Below, piece by piece: positions 1 to 8,153 of a stretch of DNA of 64,000 nt; positions within the stretch are counted from its first letter, which is position 1; each line of letters begins with the position of its first letter. A model generated the notes under the pieces. That model searched no databases. It worked only from the letters and a program-made list of their open reading frames with translations, and was not told where the DNA came from. The DNA is taken from assembly GCF_003342675.1 (NCBI RefSeq), contig NZ_CP031148.1, forward strand, positions 1,178,001 through 1,242,000, read 5' to 3'. The DNA comes from Haloplanus rubicundus (GTDB lineage Archaea > Halobacteriota > Halobacteria > Halobacteriales > Haloferacaceae). The translations under genes and the position numbers were made by a program.

Positions 1-349
1 TCGAAAACAGCCGTAAATGGAGTAATTCGTTCGTCTGTGGATCCGCGGCGGCGGCGTACAGCCAGAACTGCTGATCGTTGATTCGAATCACCGTTTCGTC
101 AACCGCAACCTGATTCGAAGCCCTTCCGCTGACCGGCTGTAGATCGGCCTTCTGGACCCAATCGTGAACCGCTTTCCGAGAACGTTCGACACCCAAACTG
201 TCAAGAGCAGAGATGGTATTCGAAAGTGATAGTCCAGCCAGATGCATCTGAATACCGAGCTTCATCGCCGGCTCGGGTGTCCGCTCTCGCTCCACAAAAT
301 CCAAATCAATCCAGTCGTTATGCCCGCTGAGGCGTGTGATTTCTGCCAT
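1..349 (-). CDS. IS6-family transposase, N-terminal part, cut by the window edge
   Basis: The reading frame starts at the ATG complementary to 347-349 (MAEITRLSGHNDW) and runs open to position 1, giving about 116 residues. It has the short N-terminal helical region and then VAVDETVIRINDQQFWLYAA, which is the first catalytic Asp block of the DDE domain of haloarchaeal IS6-family transposases. The remaining catalytic residues lie outside the window. The family moves by DNA cut-and-paste or cointegration. Intactness cannot be judged from this piece. Confidence 0.85.
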   Translation of the reverse strand, partial: MAEITRLSGHNDWIDLDFVERERTPEPAMKLGIQMHLAGLSLSNTISALDSLGVERSRKAVHDWVQKADLQPVSGRASNQVAVDETVIRINDQQFWLYAAAADPQTNELLHLRLFS

Positions 350-407
350 AGACCAGCAAGAAATTCACTCGCCTCACTCTTCATCGTTAACTAAACACAA
401 AGCTTGT

Positions 408-446
408 AGGAAGCCCCACCTTTTAGGCCGGGCGAGGCTGTCACTG
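408..446. repeat. Solitary IS200/IS605-like end
   Basis: The stretch AGGAAGCCCCACC followed by a short stem-loop (TTTTAGGCC core) resembles the subterminal palindromic ends seen at the tnpB elements elsewhere in this window (for example near 46311). No tnpA or tnpB is attached. It may be a leftover of an excised or decayed element. The match is short, so confidence is low. Confidence 0.3.
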
Positions 447-527
447 GTGAACCGGTTCCGGTTACACGCCGCTAGCCGGTCGAATCAGACACCAACTTCT
501 TTACCCTTACTCACACGTAACCACCCT

Positions 528-1217
528 ATGGAACGTCGAAACGTGTTGACAGCGTGCGGGACGGTTCTCACAGGGATGCTCGCTGGCTGTAGCGGTGGCG
601 GTGGCGGAGACGCGACGCCGACGGGAACGGAGGCGGCGGACCCGACGACGACGGAAACCGAGGCGCCGACCGCCACCGAGACGGAGACGCCGGAGCCGAC
701 GGCGACCGAAACAGAGGCACCGACCGCCACCGAGGCGGCGTCCAGTCTCGACGGGCCGACCCATGACGTCGGGGAGTCGTTCACCGTCGGCAGCGACAAC
801 GAGGCCATCGGCTACCGGATCGTCGACTTTTTCCGCGCCGACCGGGTCGGCAGCAGCGCGAACAACTCCACCGCTAACGGCACGTACTTGATCGTCGTTC
901 TCGACCTGACCAACCCGCGGGACTCCGCACTCTCGTTCCCGAACAACAACTTCCTCGTCTGGAACGAGGAGCAGATCCTCTATCTCGACGATGGGGCGAC
1001 GCCACAGATCGGCAACGACGACCGGATCGACATCGAACCGATTGGCACGGCGACCGTCCTCTCAGGCAACACCAAGACCGGCGCCGTCGTGTTCGACGTA
1101 GATCCCGACCGAAACTACTGGATTCGAGTCACCCCGACCGGCGACTCGGGCGAGACCCACTACGTACCCGTCGGCCTCGCCTCCGAGATCCAGGAACTTC
1201 AGAGTTCGCTGACGTAA
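528..1217 (+). CDS. Secreted lipoprotein with DUF4352-like domain
   Basis: I chose the ATG at 528, because the protein then opens with MERRNVLTACGTVLTGMLAGC, a signal with a lipobox (LAGC); an upstream in-frame extension has no signal character. The RR pair suggests Tat export. After the lipid-attached Cys come a Gly run, a Thr/Glu/Pro-rich linker of about 50 residues (TET, PTATE repeats, probably O-glycosylated), and a beta-rich domain of about 130 residues resembling DUF4352 (VGESFTVGSDNEAIGYRI, then YLIVVLDLTN). Total 229 residues. DUF4352 proteins are immunoglobulin-like extracellular domains without known catalysis. It stands alone, followed by a terminator-like hairpin. Ligand unknown. 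Confidence 0.8.
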   Translation: MERRNVLTACGTVLTGMLAGCSGGGGGDATPTGTEAADPTTTETEAPTATETETPEPTATETEAPTATEAASSLDGPTHDVGESFTVGSDNEAIGYRIVDFFRADRVGSSANNSTANGTYLIVVLDLTNPRDSALSFPNNNFLVWNEEQILYLDDGATPQIGNDDRIDIEPIGTATVLSGNTKTGAVVFDVDPDRNYWIRVTPTGDSGETHYVPVGLASEIQELQSSLT

Positions 1218-1221
1218 ACGA

Positions 1222-1249
1222 CCACGGGTCGGGAGACCCGTGGCTTTTC
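1222..1249 (+). terminator. Hairpin plus T-run after the lipoprotein gene
   Basis: CCACGGGTC pairs with GACCCGTGG across a short loop (1222-1243), followed by TTTT at 1245-1248. It begins four bases after the stop codon. Haloarchaeal termination mostly uses T-runs, so the hairpin may instead be an insertion-sequence relic. Confidence 0.5.
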
Positions 1250-1262
1250 TAATTTCCTCAGC

Positions 1263-1506
1263 CTACGCCGATAGCACTCCACGCGAAGCGATTTCGCGGG
1301 ATGAGGATGGGTGGTTTACGGAACACCCCGACCCAGATAGGCTCACCTTCCGAACACTTGGTTGGGTTTTGCGACTCCGGTAATTAACCGACTCAACGTC
1401 GATTCCTGCGTGTTTCGCCCACGCTCCCCACGCCACGTTCACACTCGCATTCCGGGCAGCGTGATCTTGCTGAACCGCACACGAGTTATTCGTACACCGG
1501 AACCGT
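1263..1506 (-). pseudogene. tnpB C-terminal remnant, minus strand
   Basis: On the minus strand one frame reads FRCTNNSCAVQQDHAARNAS, then VNVAWGAWAKHAGIDVESV, ending at a stop at 1263. This matches the last zinc-ribbon half plus RuvC-III region of TnpB (here DHAARNASVN in place of HADYNAAKN). Nothing upstream in the same frame continues the gene. It lies back to back with a plus-strand tnpB remnant, so two decayed elements meet here. Confidence 0.6.
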
Positions 1507-1535
1507 ATTCAACCGCCGTAGATGGCATGAGCGGG

Positions 1536-2038
1536 GTTTCAACGCGATCTTTGAGCTGTCCGACCCGTACACCTGCGACTTGACCGACGTGCTGGAAACG
1601 CACTGGTAGGTTAGGGTGAATGAGAAGATGTGCCACTTCCGGACGTTCCGCGCGTTCATCGACTGGTTGGCGTGTACCGCCGAGGAGTACGGCATCGATG
1701 TCGAAGTCCGCCCGAAGCGTGGACGAATCAGACGTGCCCCGAGTGTGGCTACCGCGAGAAGATGAGTCGTCGCGGAGATACGCTGACGTGTCCGTGTGGT
1801 TCGAGGGACACGCCGACCTCACGGCGTCGGAGACGTTCCTTCGGGAACACAGTGATTGCAAAATCAGGTCGATGGCACAGCCTGTGCGATTTGAGTGGGA
1901 CGAGTACCGATGATCAGTGTCTCCGCGCTCACCTCCAAAGAAGTGCGCACGAACCCGCCAGTTGCCTCCGTAGGTCGGTAGCTGAACCCCCTAACGGAGG
2001 CATCCTCGCGTTTTAGGGCGGGGAGAATGCCAATTCTG
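1536..2038 (+). pseudogene. tnpB remnant with frameshifts, plus strand
   Basis: Plus-strand pieces in different frames read [20 protein letters not shown] and then [25 protein letters not shown], that is the zinc-ribbon region of a TnpB. Frames change near 1720 and the catalytic parts are missing. It ends in a structured terminus at 1966-2038 (CCTCCGT...ACGGAGG stem followed by CCTCGCG...GCGGGG). The same terminus occurs at 34098-34165. No product expected. Confidence 0.65.
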
Positions 2039-2082
2039 CTTGTTGACTTTAAACTAGCACACGGTAAGTTGGCTAGAACTCT

Positions 2083-2453
2083 GTGACCTACCCCGACCTC
2101 CCGCGCTCGGGCCTACTCGGCCCTCGCTTGTTGAGGTCGGGGCTTCCTGTTTCTGTGTCGGAACTTGCATCCGGCGTGGACACAGCGGTTCCAGACTCCG
2201 CAGGCGATTTCCCTTCACGGGCGGTTCGGAGTGTCCCACTCCTACCAATTCGACACTCGGCCACAATCGACGACGCACGCTTCTTGTCGCGTTTGAACAC
2301 CGTCGGAGGCGTGATGAGTATCTTACAACCCCTTTCGACCGTGGGGGTGGTAAGCATGACGGAGAACGTGTTTGCGAACCGTGCGGGCGCTGTATCCCTC
2401 CCTATTTCGCTCCCTTCGGCCGCTCCGTGGAGGAAGGGGCTTAGTGCCCTCAC
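2083..2453 (-). pseudogene. Probable tnpB C-terminal tail and IS right end
   Basis: An open minus-strand frame ends ESGTAVSTPDASSDTETGSP, similar to the C-terminal tail I know from one clade of haloarchaeal TnpB. The tail overlaps a large palindrome (ACCCCGACCTC at 2088 pairing with GAGGTCGGGGC at 2134), the usual arrangement where tnpB runs into the IS right end. The catalytic core is absent, so this is a remnant. Identification rests on the tail and palindrome only. Confidence 0.4.
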
Positions 2454-2459
2454 CGCAGA

Positions 2460-2712
2460 AGCTAAACAGTAGCATCTGCTGTGGGTTTTCGGGCGAAATC
2501 AGACCAGAATTTCAGGCCTTTGGTATCAATACTTATTATTTTGGCCCTCAAGATATGATATGGCAGCAATCACTGCCAGACAGACCTTATAGTCTGTTAT
2601 GTTTTGTCAGCCTGCCTTTAGGGGGGCAGGCTTTCGAGTACCCGCGCATCTGTCGTCCAACATTGCGGTGATCTGCGGCGCCTGGGCGTGACTCCCGCCT
2701 AAGGTCAACTAC
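2460..2712. other. Intergenic stretch with one hairpin
   Basis: AT-richer sequence without a convincing gene. It holds an inverted repeat AGCCTGCC / GGCAGGCT at 2608-2632 with a TTTAGGG loop, similar in style to IS200/IS605 subterminal palindromes. No further structure recognised. Confidence 0.4.
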
Positions 2713-4240
2713 TTTTGACATCCTCTCGCGCCTGAAGACGCGGGAATCCCACGGCACCGCACCGCTGGATTGGGATATTAGGGTTTGCAGTCTACCACTT
2801 GTGCCTGCGGTTGGAATCCGCTGGACAAGTCGTGAAGGTAGACTGCTGGCTGTGCCAACCAGCCGGTACTCCTATCCTCGTCCAAACTGGTCGAAGACTC
2901 GGAGTTACTTTGATTCAAGTTGAGACGGACATTCTCCGCCCCATTCACGTCAGCGTTGAACGCCGAATCACACGACTCACAGACGTACAAGCCACGTTCA
3001 ACGCGCTGGCTATCGTCTTCCCTACCGCACACGCAACACGTTTTGCTCGTGTCGCGTTCAGACACGTCTACGACTTCAATCCCTTCGATTTTCGCTTTGT
3101 ACGTGAGTATCTTAGTGAAGCGGTCGAACGCCCACCCGTGCAGGTCGAGGTTGCCGTGGCGACCCCAGTTCTTCGAGTCGCCGTCCTCGTCTTCGCGGAC
3201 ACCAGCGAGTTTTCCGATGTTGATACGCCCAACACCGTTCTCGATACATCGCTCAACGATGTGTTTAGCGAGGCTGTGGAAGAAGTGGGTGCGCCGCTCC
3301 GACCACTTCGCGTGGAGACGAGTGGCTTCTTGGCCACCTGAATCGTCACACTTAGCCATTTCTTTCGGGAAGTAGTACCCATCTTGCTTCAGGCGGTTGC
3401 CGGGGTACAGGTCGGCTTCCTCGGTACTGTACGCGACAGCCGCGAAGTTGCAGATACCGAGGTCAACACCCGCCGTCTCATCACCGGGCGCGTCAGGAGT
3501 ATCCACTTTGTGTTTGCATACAAGATGAAGTTCCCAGCGTCCTTTTGCCTTGTCGTAGACGGCCCTGACCTGTTGCAGGTTCTCAACGGTGACGCCGGGG
3601 CGCGTTTCGTACTCGACAAGGATGTATTCCCATGCTCGGGGGTGTTCCTTGTGATTCGCGCCTTTCGACAGTCGGACGCGGTTGTTCTTGGTGTCGTGAC
3701 GGATACCTTTCTGCTTCCACGCCACCGTGCTACGGGGGTGTTCTTCGTGGGCGCGACGGCCTTCTTGGTCGTAGTAGTTTTTCTTGCGGTAGCCGGGCGG
3801 GTTCGAACGAGAGTCGTTCTTGCGTTTGCCGTACCACGAGTTGAAGGCTTCAGCGAGTTCTTCCAGAACGCGCTGACTGGACTGAGAATGTAGTCCTTTG
3901 TATTTTGGATGAGTCTTCAACTCGCGTTTCAAGTCCGAATCGTCGGGAATCTCGCCCGTTTCATGCCACTCTTGTCGAGAGTGGTAGTTTGCAACGTTCC
4001 AGAGCTTCGATGCACTCCATCCGTGCCGGTCGAGCATCTCAGCCACTTGGCTATGGTTGAAGATTTTCGCTCGGTAGGTGCGGTGGATGTGCAACGCGGA
4101 ACGCTTCCATAACTGGTTATGTGAATTTCTGTTGTAAAAGTTTGGATTCAGGCGCAGAATATCCTGCCGAGCGTTTGTACGGTGGACGGTGTAGGAGTAG
4201 TCGGATTCATCCCGCGCCTAAAGGCGCGGGTATTCTCCTT
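2713..4240 (-). mobile_element. IS1341-type (tnpB-only IS200/IS605) element
   Basis: Ends are subterminal palindromes, not inverted repeats: right end near 2713-2763 (CTCGCGCCTGAAGACGCGGG) and left end near 4200-4240 (TCCCGCGCCTAAAGGCGCGGG). It carries only tnpB, so movement would need a TnpA in trans. The left end is almost identical to that of the element at 6101-7556. The element abuts a tnpB C-terminal fragment at 4247, so it appears to have inserted into or beside an older copy. Boundaries are approximate. Confidence 0.8.
2778..4094 (-). CDS. tnpB: TnpB-like RNA-guided nuclease, RuvC-II Glu replaced
   Basis: 438 residues, starting [17 protein letters not shown]. The N-terminal helical/WED-like half ([35 protein letters not shown]) is followed by RuvC-I with [11 protein letters not shown] (Asp present), a RuvC-II segment [14 protein letters not shown] where the usual Glu of the VxFEDL motif is Gly, a four-Cys zinc ribbon (CCVCG...CESC) and Ruv[13 protein letters not shown] (Asp present). 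TnpB normally uses an omega RNA from the 3' end of its own element to cut DNA. With the canonical Glu missing it may be inactive, use a relocated acidic residue, or only bind. The two other Asp residues and the zinc ribbon argue against simple decay. Confidence 0.85.
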   Translation of the reverse strand: MHIHRTYRAKIFNHSQVAEMLDRHGWSASKLWNVANYHSRQEWHETGEIPDDSDLKRELKTHPKYKGLHSQSSQRVLEELAEAFNSWYGKRKNDSRSNPPGYRKKNYYDQEGRRAHEEHPRSTVAWKQKGIRHDTKNNRVRLSKGANHKEHPRAWEYILVEYETRPGVTVENLQQVRAVYDKAKGRWELHLVCKHKVDTPDAPGDETAGVDLGICNFAAVAYSTEEADLYPGNRLKQDGYYFPKEMAKCDDSGGQEATRLHAKWSERRTHFFHSLAKHIVERCIENGVGRINIGKLAGVREDEDGDSKNWGRHGNLDLHGWAFDRFTKILTYKAKIEGIEVVDVSERDTSKTCCVCGREDDSQRVERGLYVCESCDSAFNADVNGAENVRLNLNQSNSESSTSLDEDRSTGWLAQPAVYLHDLSSGFQPQAQVVDCKP

Positions 4241-4246
4241 GCTCTT

Positions 4247-4436
4247 TATAATGTGGCGAAAACCATCAGCTTGCAGTACCTCCGTCGCAACCAAACTGGC
4301 GGCGACGGAGGTGCACCCTTGGGCGTGCGCTTGAACAGCGGGAGGTTGAACGCGAAGAGAAGCTATTCTCCTGCCTCAGATGAGACTAGAGCGGGAGTCC
4401 ACGCTGAATCCTACCGCTTTAGGGGTGGGTAGCTCA
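4247..4436 (+). pseudogene. tnpB C-terminal fragment
   Basis: The frame from 4247 reads [19 protein letters not shown] and continues to [10 protein letters not shown], stop at 4430. It matches the C-terminus of the gene ending at 32036 ([19 protein letters not shown]). The end palindrome (ACCGCTTTAGGGGTGGGT) is the right end of that IS type. Everything upstream of the RuvC-III Asp is missing, replaced by the left end of the neighbouring element. Confidence 0.75.
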
Positions 4437-4495
4437 ACCATTCACATCACTAACCGAAATCGATGTAATCCTGCATAGCGTCCCATCATACAACT

Positions 4496-6037
4496 GTGGT
4501 ATCTCGGTTTGTCTCGGAAAAAGAGTTAGCCAAGACGTATGATCCTGAACAAGGCTGGGAGACGGTCACGCAGTTTCGCGAGGCAAAGCAGCTCCGTACC
4601 GAAGAGCCGGATATAGCGCGTGCCGAAATCGCGCGGCGTGTAGGACGGAAGCCAAGTGCCGTTCGGGGGTGGTTAGTTGAAGGGAAGACCCCACAGGTCG
4701 TGAAAGGACTTCGAGTTGCTCGCGAGCGAGGATGGCTCAATATCGAATCAACCTCGGAACGCTTCCGAGCATTCAATCAGCTTGTCGCCTGGGTGTTTGC
4801 TGGCGGCGGCTTAGCGAACGAGGTGTTCGTTCCAGTATTTTCAGTTGATGATCATGTTAGCCTCGCCGCACTCCATCAACTCCTGCAGTGGGCAAACATT
4901 CCATATCAAGTTCGCAACCCGAAGGAATCACACCACGCGCTTGAGGTCAAGCCTTGTGAAGATGCGTCAGTGTGTGGTCGTGTTCTCGACGTACTTGGTG
5001 CTCCGCGAGGCGTCAAAGCACACCAAGAGTCTCTCTCCCTGCCATCCTATCTCAATGCAGTCAGCAAAGAGCATCAACGAGACTTTGCCCGGGTGTATGT
5101 GCTGAATCGAGCGAAGGATCTTGATTCATCAGGGACTGCAGGATCGTACGTTCATGGACTGTCCTCCGAACAGTTCGCTCACGAAATTCAAACACTTATT
5201 AATTCTACCACCTCCGGAAAAGGGACGGTTGGGGCGAAACAGCGAGTCTGGGTATCTTCTCAGTCAATGCGTGATCTCGCCGAAACCGAGCCATTCCAAC
5301 CCGCTCTTGCTACGAAGATCGCATTTGGGTCACTGACACCGCCCACGGAGCGAGCGCTCGCATCAACGTACCGCCGGACACAAACACCCGGAGGCTACCG
5401 CTCCGTGCAACTATATACTACCGTGGTCGAGAGTGACCAGTCTCGAGCGGCGCTCGCCGATCAATATCCAGACCTTTCCGAAGCGATGGTTCAAAGCTGG
5501 CGCCGAGGGCAGAAACCATATGCCCAGAGAGCGATCACCACCGCTCACGACTTAGGCTGGATAATGCCAGCACCGGAAAGCGAGATTGCGTCAGGGCTAA
5601 CCGCCCTACTCGCCTGGATCATGCGACGGGGTTCTGTTCGACCCGATACCCATTATCCGATTTTTCCAATTGAATCAGCGGCCGAACAGGTGGTGTTGGA
5701 AGATATCGGCGACGATCTCGGTATCCCGTTCCACGTCGTTCGCCGAGAGGACAACACCAAGCGCTCAACAGAAATGCGTCCCGCTGAACACGGCGCGCTC
5801 TTAGGCCGTATTCTTCGAACACTAGGTGCGCCGCTGGGGCGGCGAGAAGCGAATAGTTGTCTACCACCGGTTTATTTGTACCAGTACCCCTCACACGCGG
5901 ACCAATTTATCACCACGTGGCAGCAGCTTTGGACGAGCAATAATGAAGAGTCTCAAATAACGGTTCCCACTCGGCTCGGTGATCGGTTCTCGGAGGCGTT
6001 CGAACAGCTCATGGCCAAACACCTGGGGAGTCAGTAG
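4496..6037 (+). CDS. Duplicated HTH plus LAGLIDADG-like protein, probable DNA-binding
   Basis: 513 residues from a GTG at 4496 (no ATG nearby upstream; the start could be displaced). The protein is an internal duplication. Each half has a helix-turn-helix-like segment (residues about 38-62, AEIARRVGRKPSAVRGWL; second half about 325-350, YPDLSEAMVQSWRRGQ) followed by an alpha/beta unit of about 110 residues. The second units correspond: FNQLVAWVFAGGGLANEV with LLAWIMRRGSVRPDTHYP, and GRVLDVLGAPRGVKAHQ with GRILRTLGAPLGRREAN. The hydrophobic-Gly-Gly pattern recalls LAGLIDADG/WhiA folds, but the catalytic acidic residue of that motif is absent. I infer a DNA-binding regulator of homing-endonuclease descent. 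It is flanked on both sides by tnpB elements. Function not established. Confidence 0.5.
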   Translation: MVSRFVSEKELAKTYDPEQGWETVTQFREAKQLRTEEPDIARAEIARRVGRKPSAVRGWLVEGKTPQVVKGLRVARERGWLNIESTSERFRAFNQLVAWVFAGGGLANEVFVPVFSVDDHVSLAALHQLLQWANIPYQVRNPKESHHALEVKPCEDASVCGRVLDVLGAPRGVKAHQESLSLPSYLNAVSKEHQRDFARVYVLNRAKDLDSSGTAGSYVHGLSSEQFAHEIQTLINSTTSGKGTVGAKQRVWVSSQSMRDLAETEPFQPALATKIAFGSLTPPTERALASTYRRTQTPGGYRSVQLYTTVVESDQSRAALADQYPDLSEAMVQSWRRGQKPYAQRAITTAHDLGWIMPAPESEIASGLTALLAWIMRRGSVRPDTHYPIFPIESAAEQVVLEDIGDDLGIPFHVVRREDNTKRSTEMRPAEHGALLGRILRTLGAPLGRREANSCLPPVYLYQYPSHADQFITTWQQLWTSNNEESQITVPTRLGDRFSEAFEQLMAKHLGSQ

Positions 6038-6100
6038 AACCTTGACTGAGCTGTCGAGAAAATCTAACCACCTCAACTTTCGACTGGATTCGGCGCCTAG

Positions 6101-7556
6101 TTTGACATCCTCCTCCGGCTAAAGCCGGAGGAATCTCAAGCGTTGAGATATTAGGGTTTGCAGTCTCCCTGCTCTCTGGTATTGAACGACCCGCTCTCGC
6201 GGTCGAACAGGAAGACTCCGGGCTGTGCCAAACAGCCGTTACTCATATCCCCCGTCGGGGGACTCTGAGTTATCTTTCTGCGAATATTCACCGCGCCGTT
6301 CACGTCTGCGTTCATCGTCGTTTCGCACGACGAACAGACGTATAGACCGCGCTCCACTCGGTTGCTATCCCGAATCTGTCCGCAACACGAACACGTCTTG
6401 CTCGTGTTCTCCTCGTCCACACGGTCAATGAGAATACCGTGTTCTTCGGCTTTGTATTCGAGGAGACGGGTAAAACGGTCGAACTCCCATCCGTGGAGTT
6501 TTTTGTTCCCCGACCCACCCCAGTTCCGCGAGTCACCGTTATCGTCTTCGCGGATGTCGCTAAGGTCGCCAACCGCAATCCTCCCCACACCTTCTTCGAC
6601 ACACCTCTCAACGAGGTGGTTCGAGAGGGTGTGGAGGAAGTGGTCTTTGCGTCGAGAGAGCTTTTTCCGGGCCTTCCGCGCACGCTTCGACGGCCCGTTC
6701 TCGCCTTCAGTCTGGTACTCCTCGCGGGTAAAGTAGTGTTTGTCCTCTTTCAGCACGTTCCCCGGATACAGCTCGCTCGTGCCATCTTCGTAGTCGATGG
6801 TGAGGTAGTTGCTGATACCGAGATCGATCCCCGCCATTTTGTCACCCGGTGCGTTTTCGACTGGAATTTCTTTCTTGCAGACGAGGTGTAGATCCCACTC
6901 GTCGCCGTTCCAGACGGCACGCACCTGCTGGATGTTCTCGACTTCTACGTCGGGACGGGTTTCGTACTCTGCAAGGATGAAGTCAGACCGACTCTCTTTC
7001 AGGTTGAACCCTTTCGAGAGGCGAAGTTGGCCATGTTTGTCGTCGTGCTTGATGGCTCGTTTCTTCCACGTGACGGTGGAGCGAGGGTGTCGGTCGCCAC
7101 GTTTCCGGTAGCCCGGTGGGTTGTTGGCGTCGTCAGAGTTGTACCAGCCGGTGAACGCCTCAGCAAGTTCTTCGAGAACTCGCTGACTTGACTGAGAATG
7201 CAGGTCACTGTAGCGTTCGTGGTCTTTCAACTCCGATTTCAGTTCGGCTTCATCGGGTATCTCGCCATCTTCGTCCCACCGGCCTTGGATGTAGTAGCGT
7301 CCGACGTTCCACAGTTTAGATGCAGAGAACCCGCACTGGTCGAGGTCGTCACGAACCTGTTGGTGGTTCGTGATGCGTGCGACGTAGGTGCGGGTTGTCT
7401 CCAGCATCATACTGACTTCCTAACATGTTATGGGAGAATAATTATTAAAATCAACGGCCGAGTGTAGAATATCCGGCTGGAATGTCGTCGGTGGATTGCC
7501 GGTCAGAGTGTCGGATTCATCCCGCGCCTAAAAACGCGGGTATTCTCCTTGCCTTT
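6101..7556 (-). mobile_element. IS1341-type element, second copy of the same group
   Basis: Right-end palindrome at 6107-6134 (CTCCTCCGGC...GCCGGAGGA) and left end at 7508-7552 (CCCGCGCCTAAAAACGCGGG). The left end and the inner right-end motif GATATTAGGGTTTGCAGTCT match the element at 2713-4240. tnpB only. It separates the HTH/LAGLIDADG-like gene from the HalOD1 gene. Boundaries are approximate, since these elements make no target duplication. Confidence 0.8.
6151..7410 (-). CDS. tnpB: TnpB-like RNA-guided nuclease, RuvC-II Glu replaced
   Basis: 419 residues from the first of two adjacent ATGs (MMLETTRTYVARITNHQQV). Domain order is as in the protein at 2778-4094: N-terminal helical region ([12 protein letters not shown]), AGIDLGISNYLTI with the first Asp, GRIAVGDLSDIRED in which the RuvC-II Glu position is Gly, a zinc ribbon CSCCG...CSSC, and NADVNGAVN with the third Asp. 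Length is normal for the family and no frameshift is visible. The Gly at the Glu position is therefore probably a lineage trait. The 3' end of the gene and the right end would encode the guide RNA, with the guide read from the flank just outside 6101. Confidence 0.87.
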   Translation of the reverse strand: MMLETTRTYVARITNHQQVRDDLDQCGFSASKLWNVGRYYIQGRWDEDGEIPDEAELKSELKDHERYSDLHSQSSQRVLEELAEAFTGWYNSDDANNPPGYRKRGDRHPRSTVTWKKRAIKHDDKHGQLRLSKGFNLKESRSDFILAEYETRPDVEVENIQQVRAVWNGDEWDLHLVCKKEIPVENAPGDKMAGIDLGISNYLTIDYEDGTSELYPGNVLKEDKHYFTREEYQTEGENGPSKRARKARKKLSRRKDHFLHTLSNHLVERCVEEGVGRIAVGDLSDIREDDNGDSRNWGGSGNKKLHGWEFDRFTRLLEYKAEEHGILIDRVDEENTSKTCSCCGQIRDSNRVERGLYVCSSCETTMNADVNGAVNIRRKITQSPPTGDMSNGCLAQPGVFLFDRESGSFNTREQGDCKP

Positions 7557-7561
7557 TACTA

Positions 7562-7969
7562 ATGATTCAGAATTGCACCAGAACTACACTTCTCCCACCA
7601 AATTATAAAAAGTTACAAATAGAGGGTGATAACTTGCGGGCCGTAATGGCCGGTTCCAACCTGGCGCTGTCGGCTGAATGTACACCAGTCCGCGAGTTAC
7701 ATCCCGAACTGGAGAAGACACCTCCGTCGGTCGCCATCGTGGAAGCCATCGCGAAGCTCGAAGACGTTGATCCTACATCACTTCCTCCAATATACGAGTC
7801 CGTGGATTCCACTGCACTAGACCAACTCATCGGAAAGGACAGGGCTGAAGCTGGGTCCACCCTTGTCGTCTGTTTCGACTATCAGGGGTGGAACGTCTTC
7901 GTTCGCGGTGACGGGTCTATCGTTATCGGTGACCCTGCCGGGGTGGGAGAATCGGCGCCTTTGTTCTGA
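7562..7969 (+). CDS. HalOD1 domain protein
   Basis: Up to 135 residues; the start is uncertain because the left end of the IS lies directly upstream. An internal ATG at 7646 gives 107 residues and still contains the whole domain. Residues about 57-128 match the haloarchaeal output domain HalOD1: PSVAIVEAIAKLEDVDPTSL, then PPIYESVDSTALDQLI, then VCFDYQGWNVFVRGDGSIVI. HalOD1 proteins are small and often sit beside signalling or regulatory genes; their molecular role is not established. The 5' end may have been altered by the insertion. Confidence 0.75.
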   Translation: MIQNCTRTTLLPPNYKKLQIEGDNLRAVMAGSNLALSAECTPVRELHPELEKTPPSVAIVEAIAKLEDVDPTSLPPIYESVDSTALDQLIGKDRAEAGSTLVVCFDYQGWNVFVRGDGSIVIGDPAGVGESAPLF

Positions 7970-8153
7970 ACTTCATCTGGGACACCGGTTCGAATCTCGG
8001 GTCGGCTTTCGGAAACCTTGTGTCCCACCGGTAACGCTCTGCTAGCTACATCCTCTGTATCGGTCACGATGATTCTGACAGCGGAGAGGTAGTTCTTTCA
8101 GCAGTTGCTGAATATAGGGCGTGTAATGTGCCCAGAGATCGGCGTGTCGATGC
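7970..8153. other. Intergenic stretch with inverted repeat
   Basis: GGGACACCGG at 7979 pairs imperfectly with TTGTGTCCCACCGG at 8018. A segment GCTGAATATAGGGCG near 8108 also occurs, slightly changed, at 9372 next to the IS6 remnant end. No gene seen. Confidence 0.35.

Noticed and set aside
595-891. Arginine-rich open frames on both strands across the lipoprotein linker
   Set aside because: They are out-of-frame readings of the GC-rich Thr/Glu/Pro linker; composition is typical of shadow frames and no start context or homology supports them.
7982-8006. GGTTCGAATCTCGGGT looks like a tRNA T-arm
   Set aside because: The arms do not pair over five bases, no anticodon arm or acceptor stem can be found upstream, and the motif is explained by the inverted repeat GGGACACCGG/CCGGTGGGACAC nearby.
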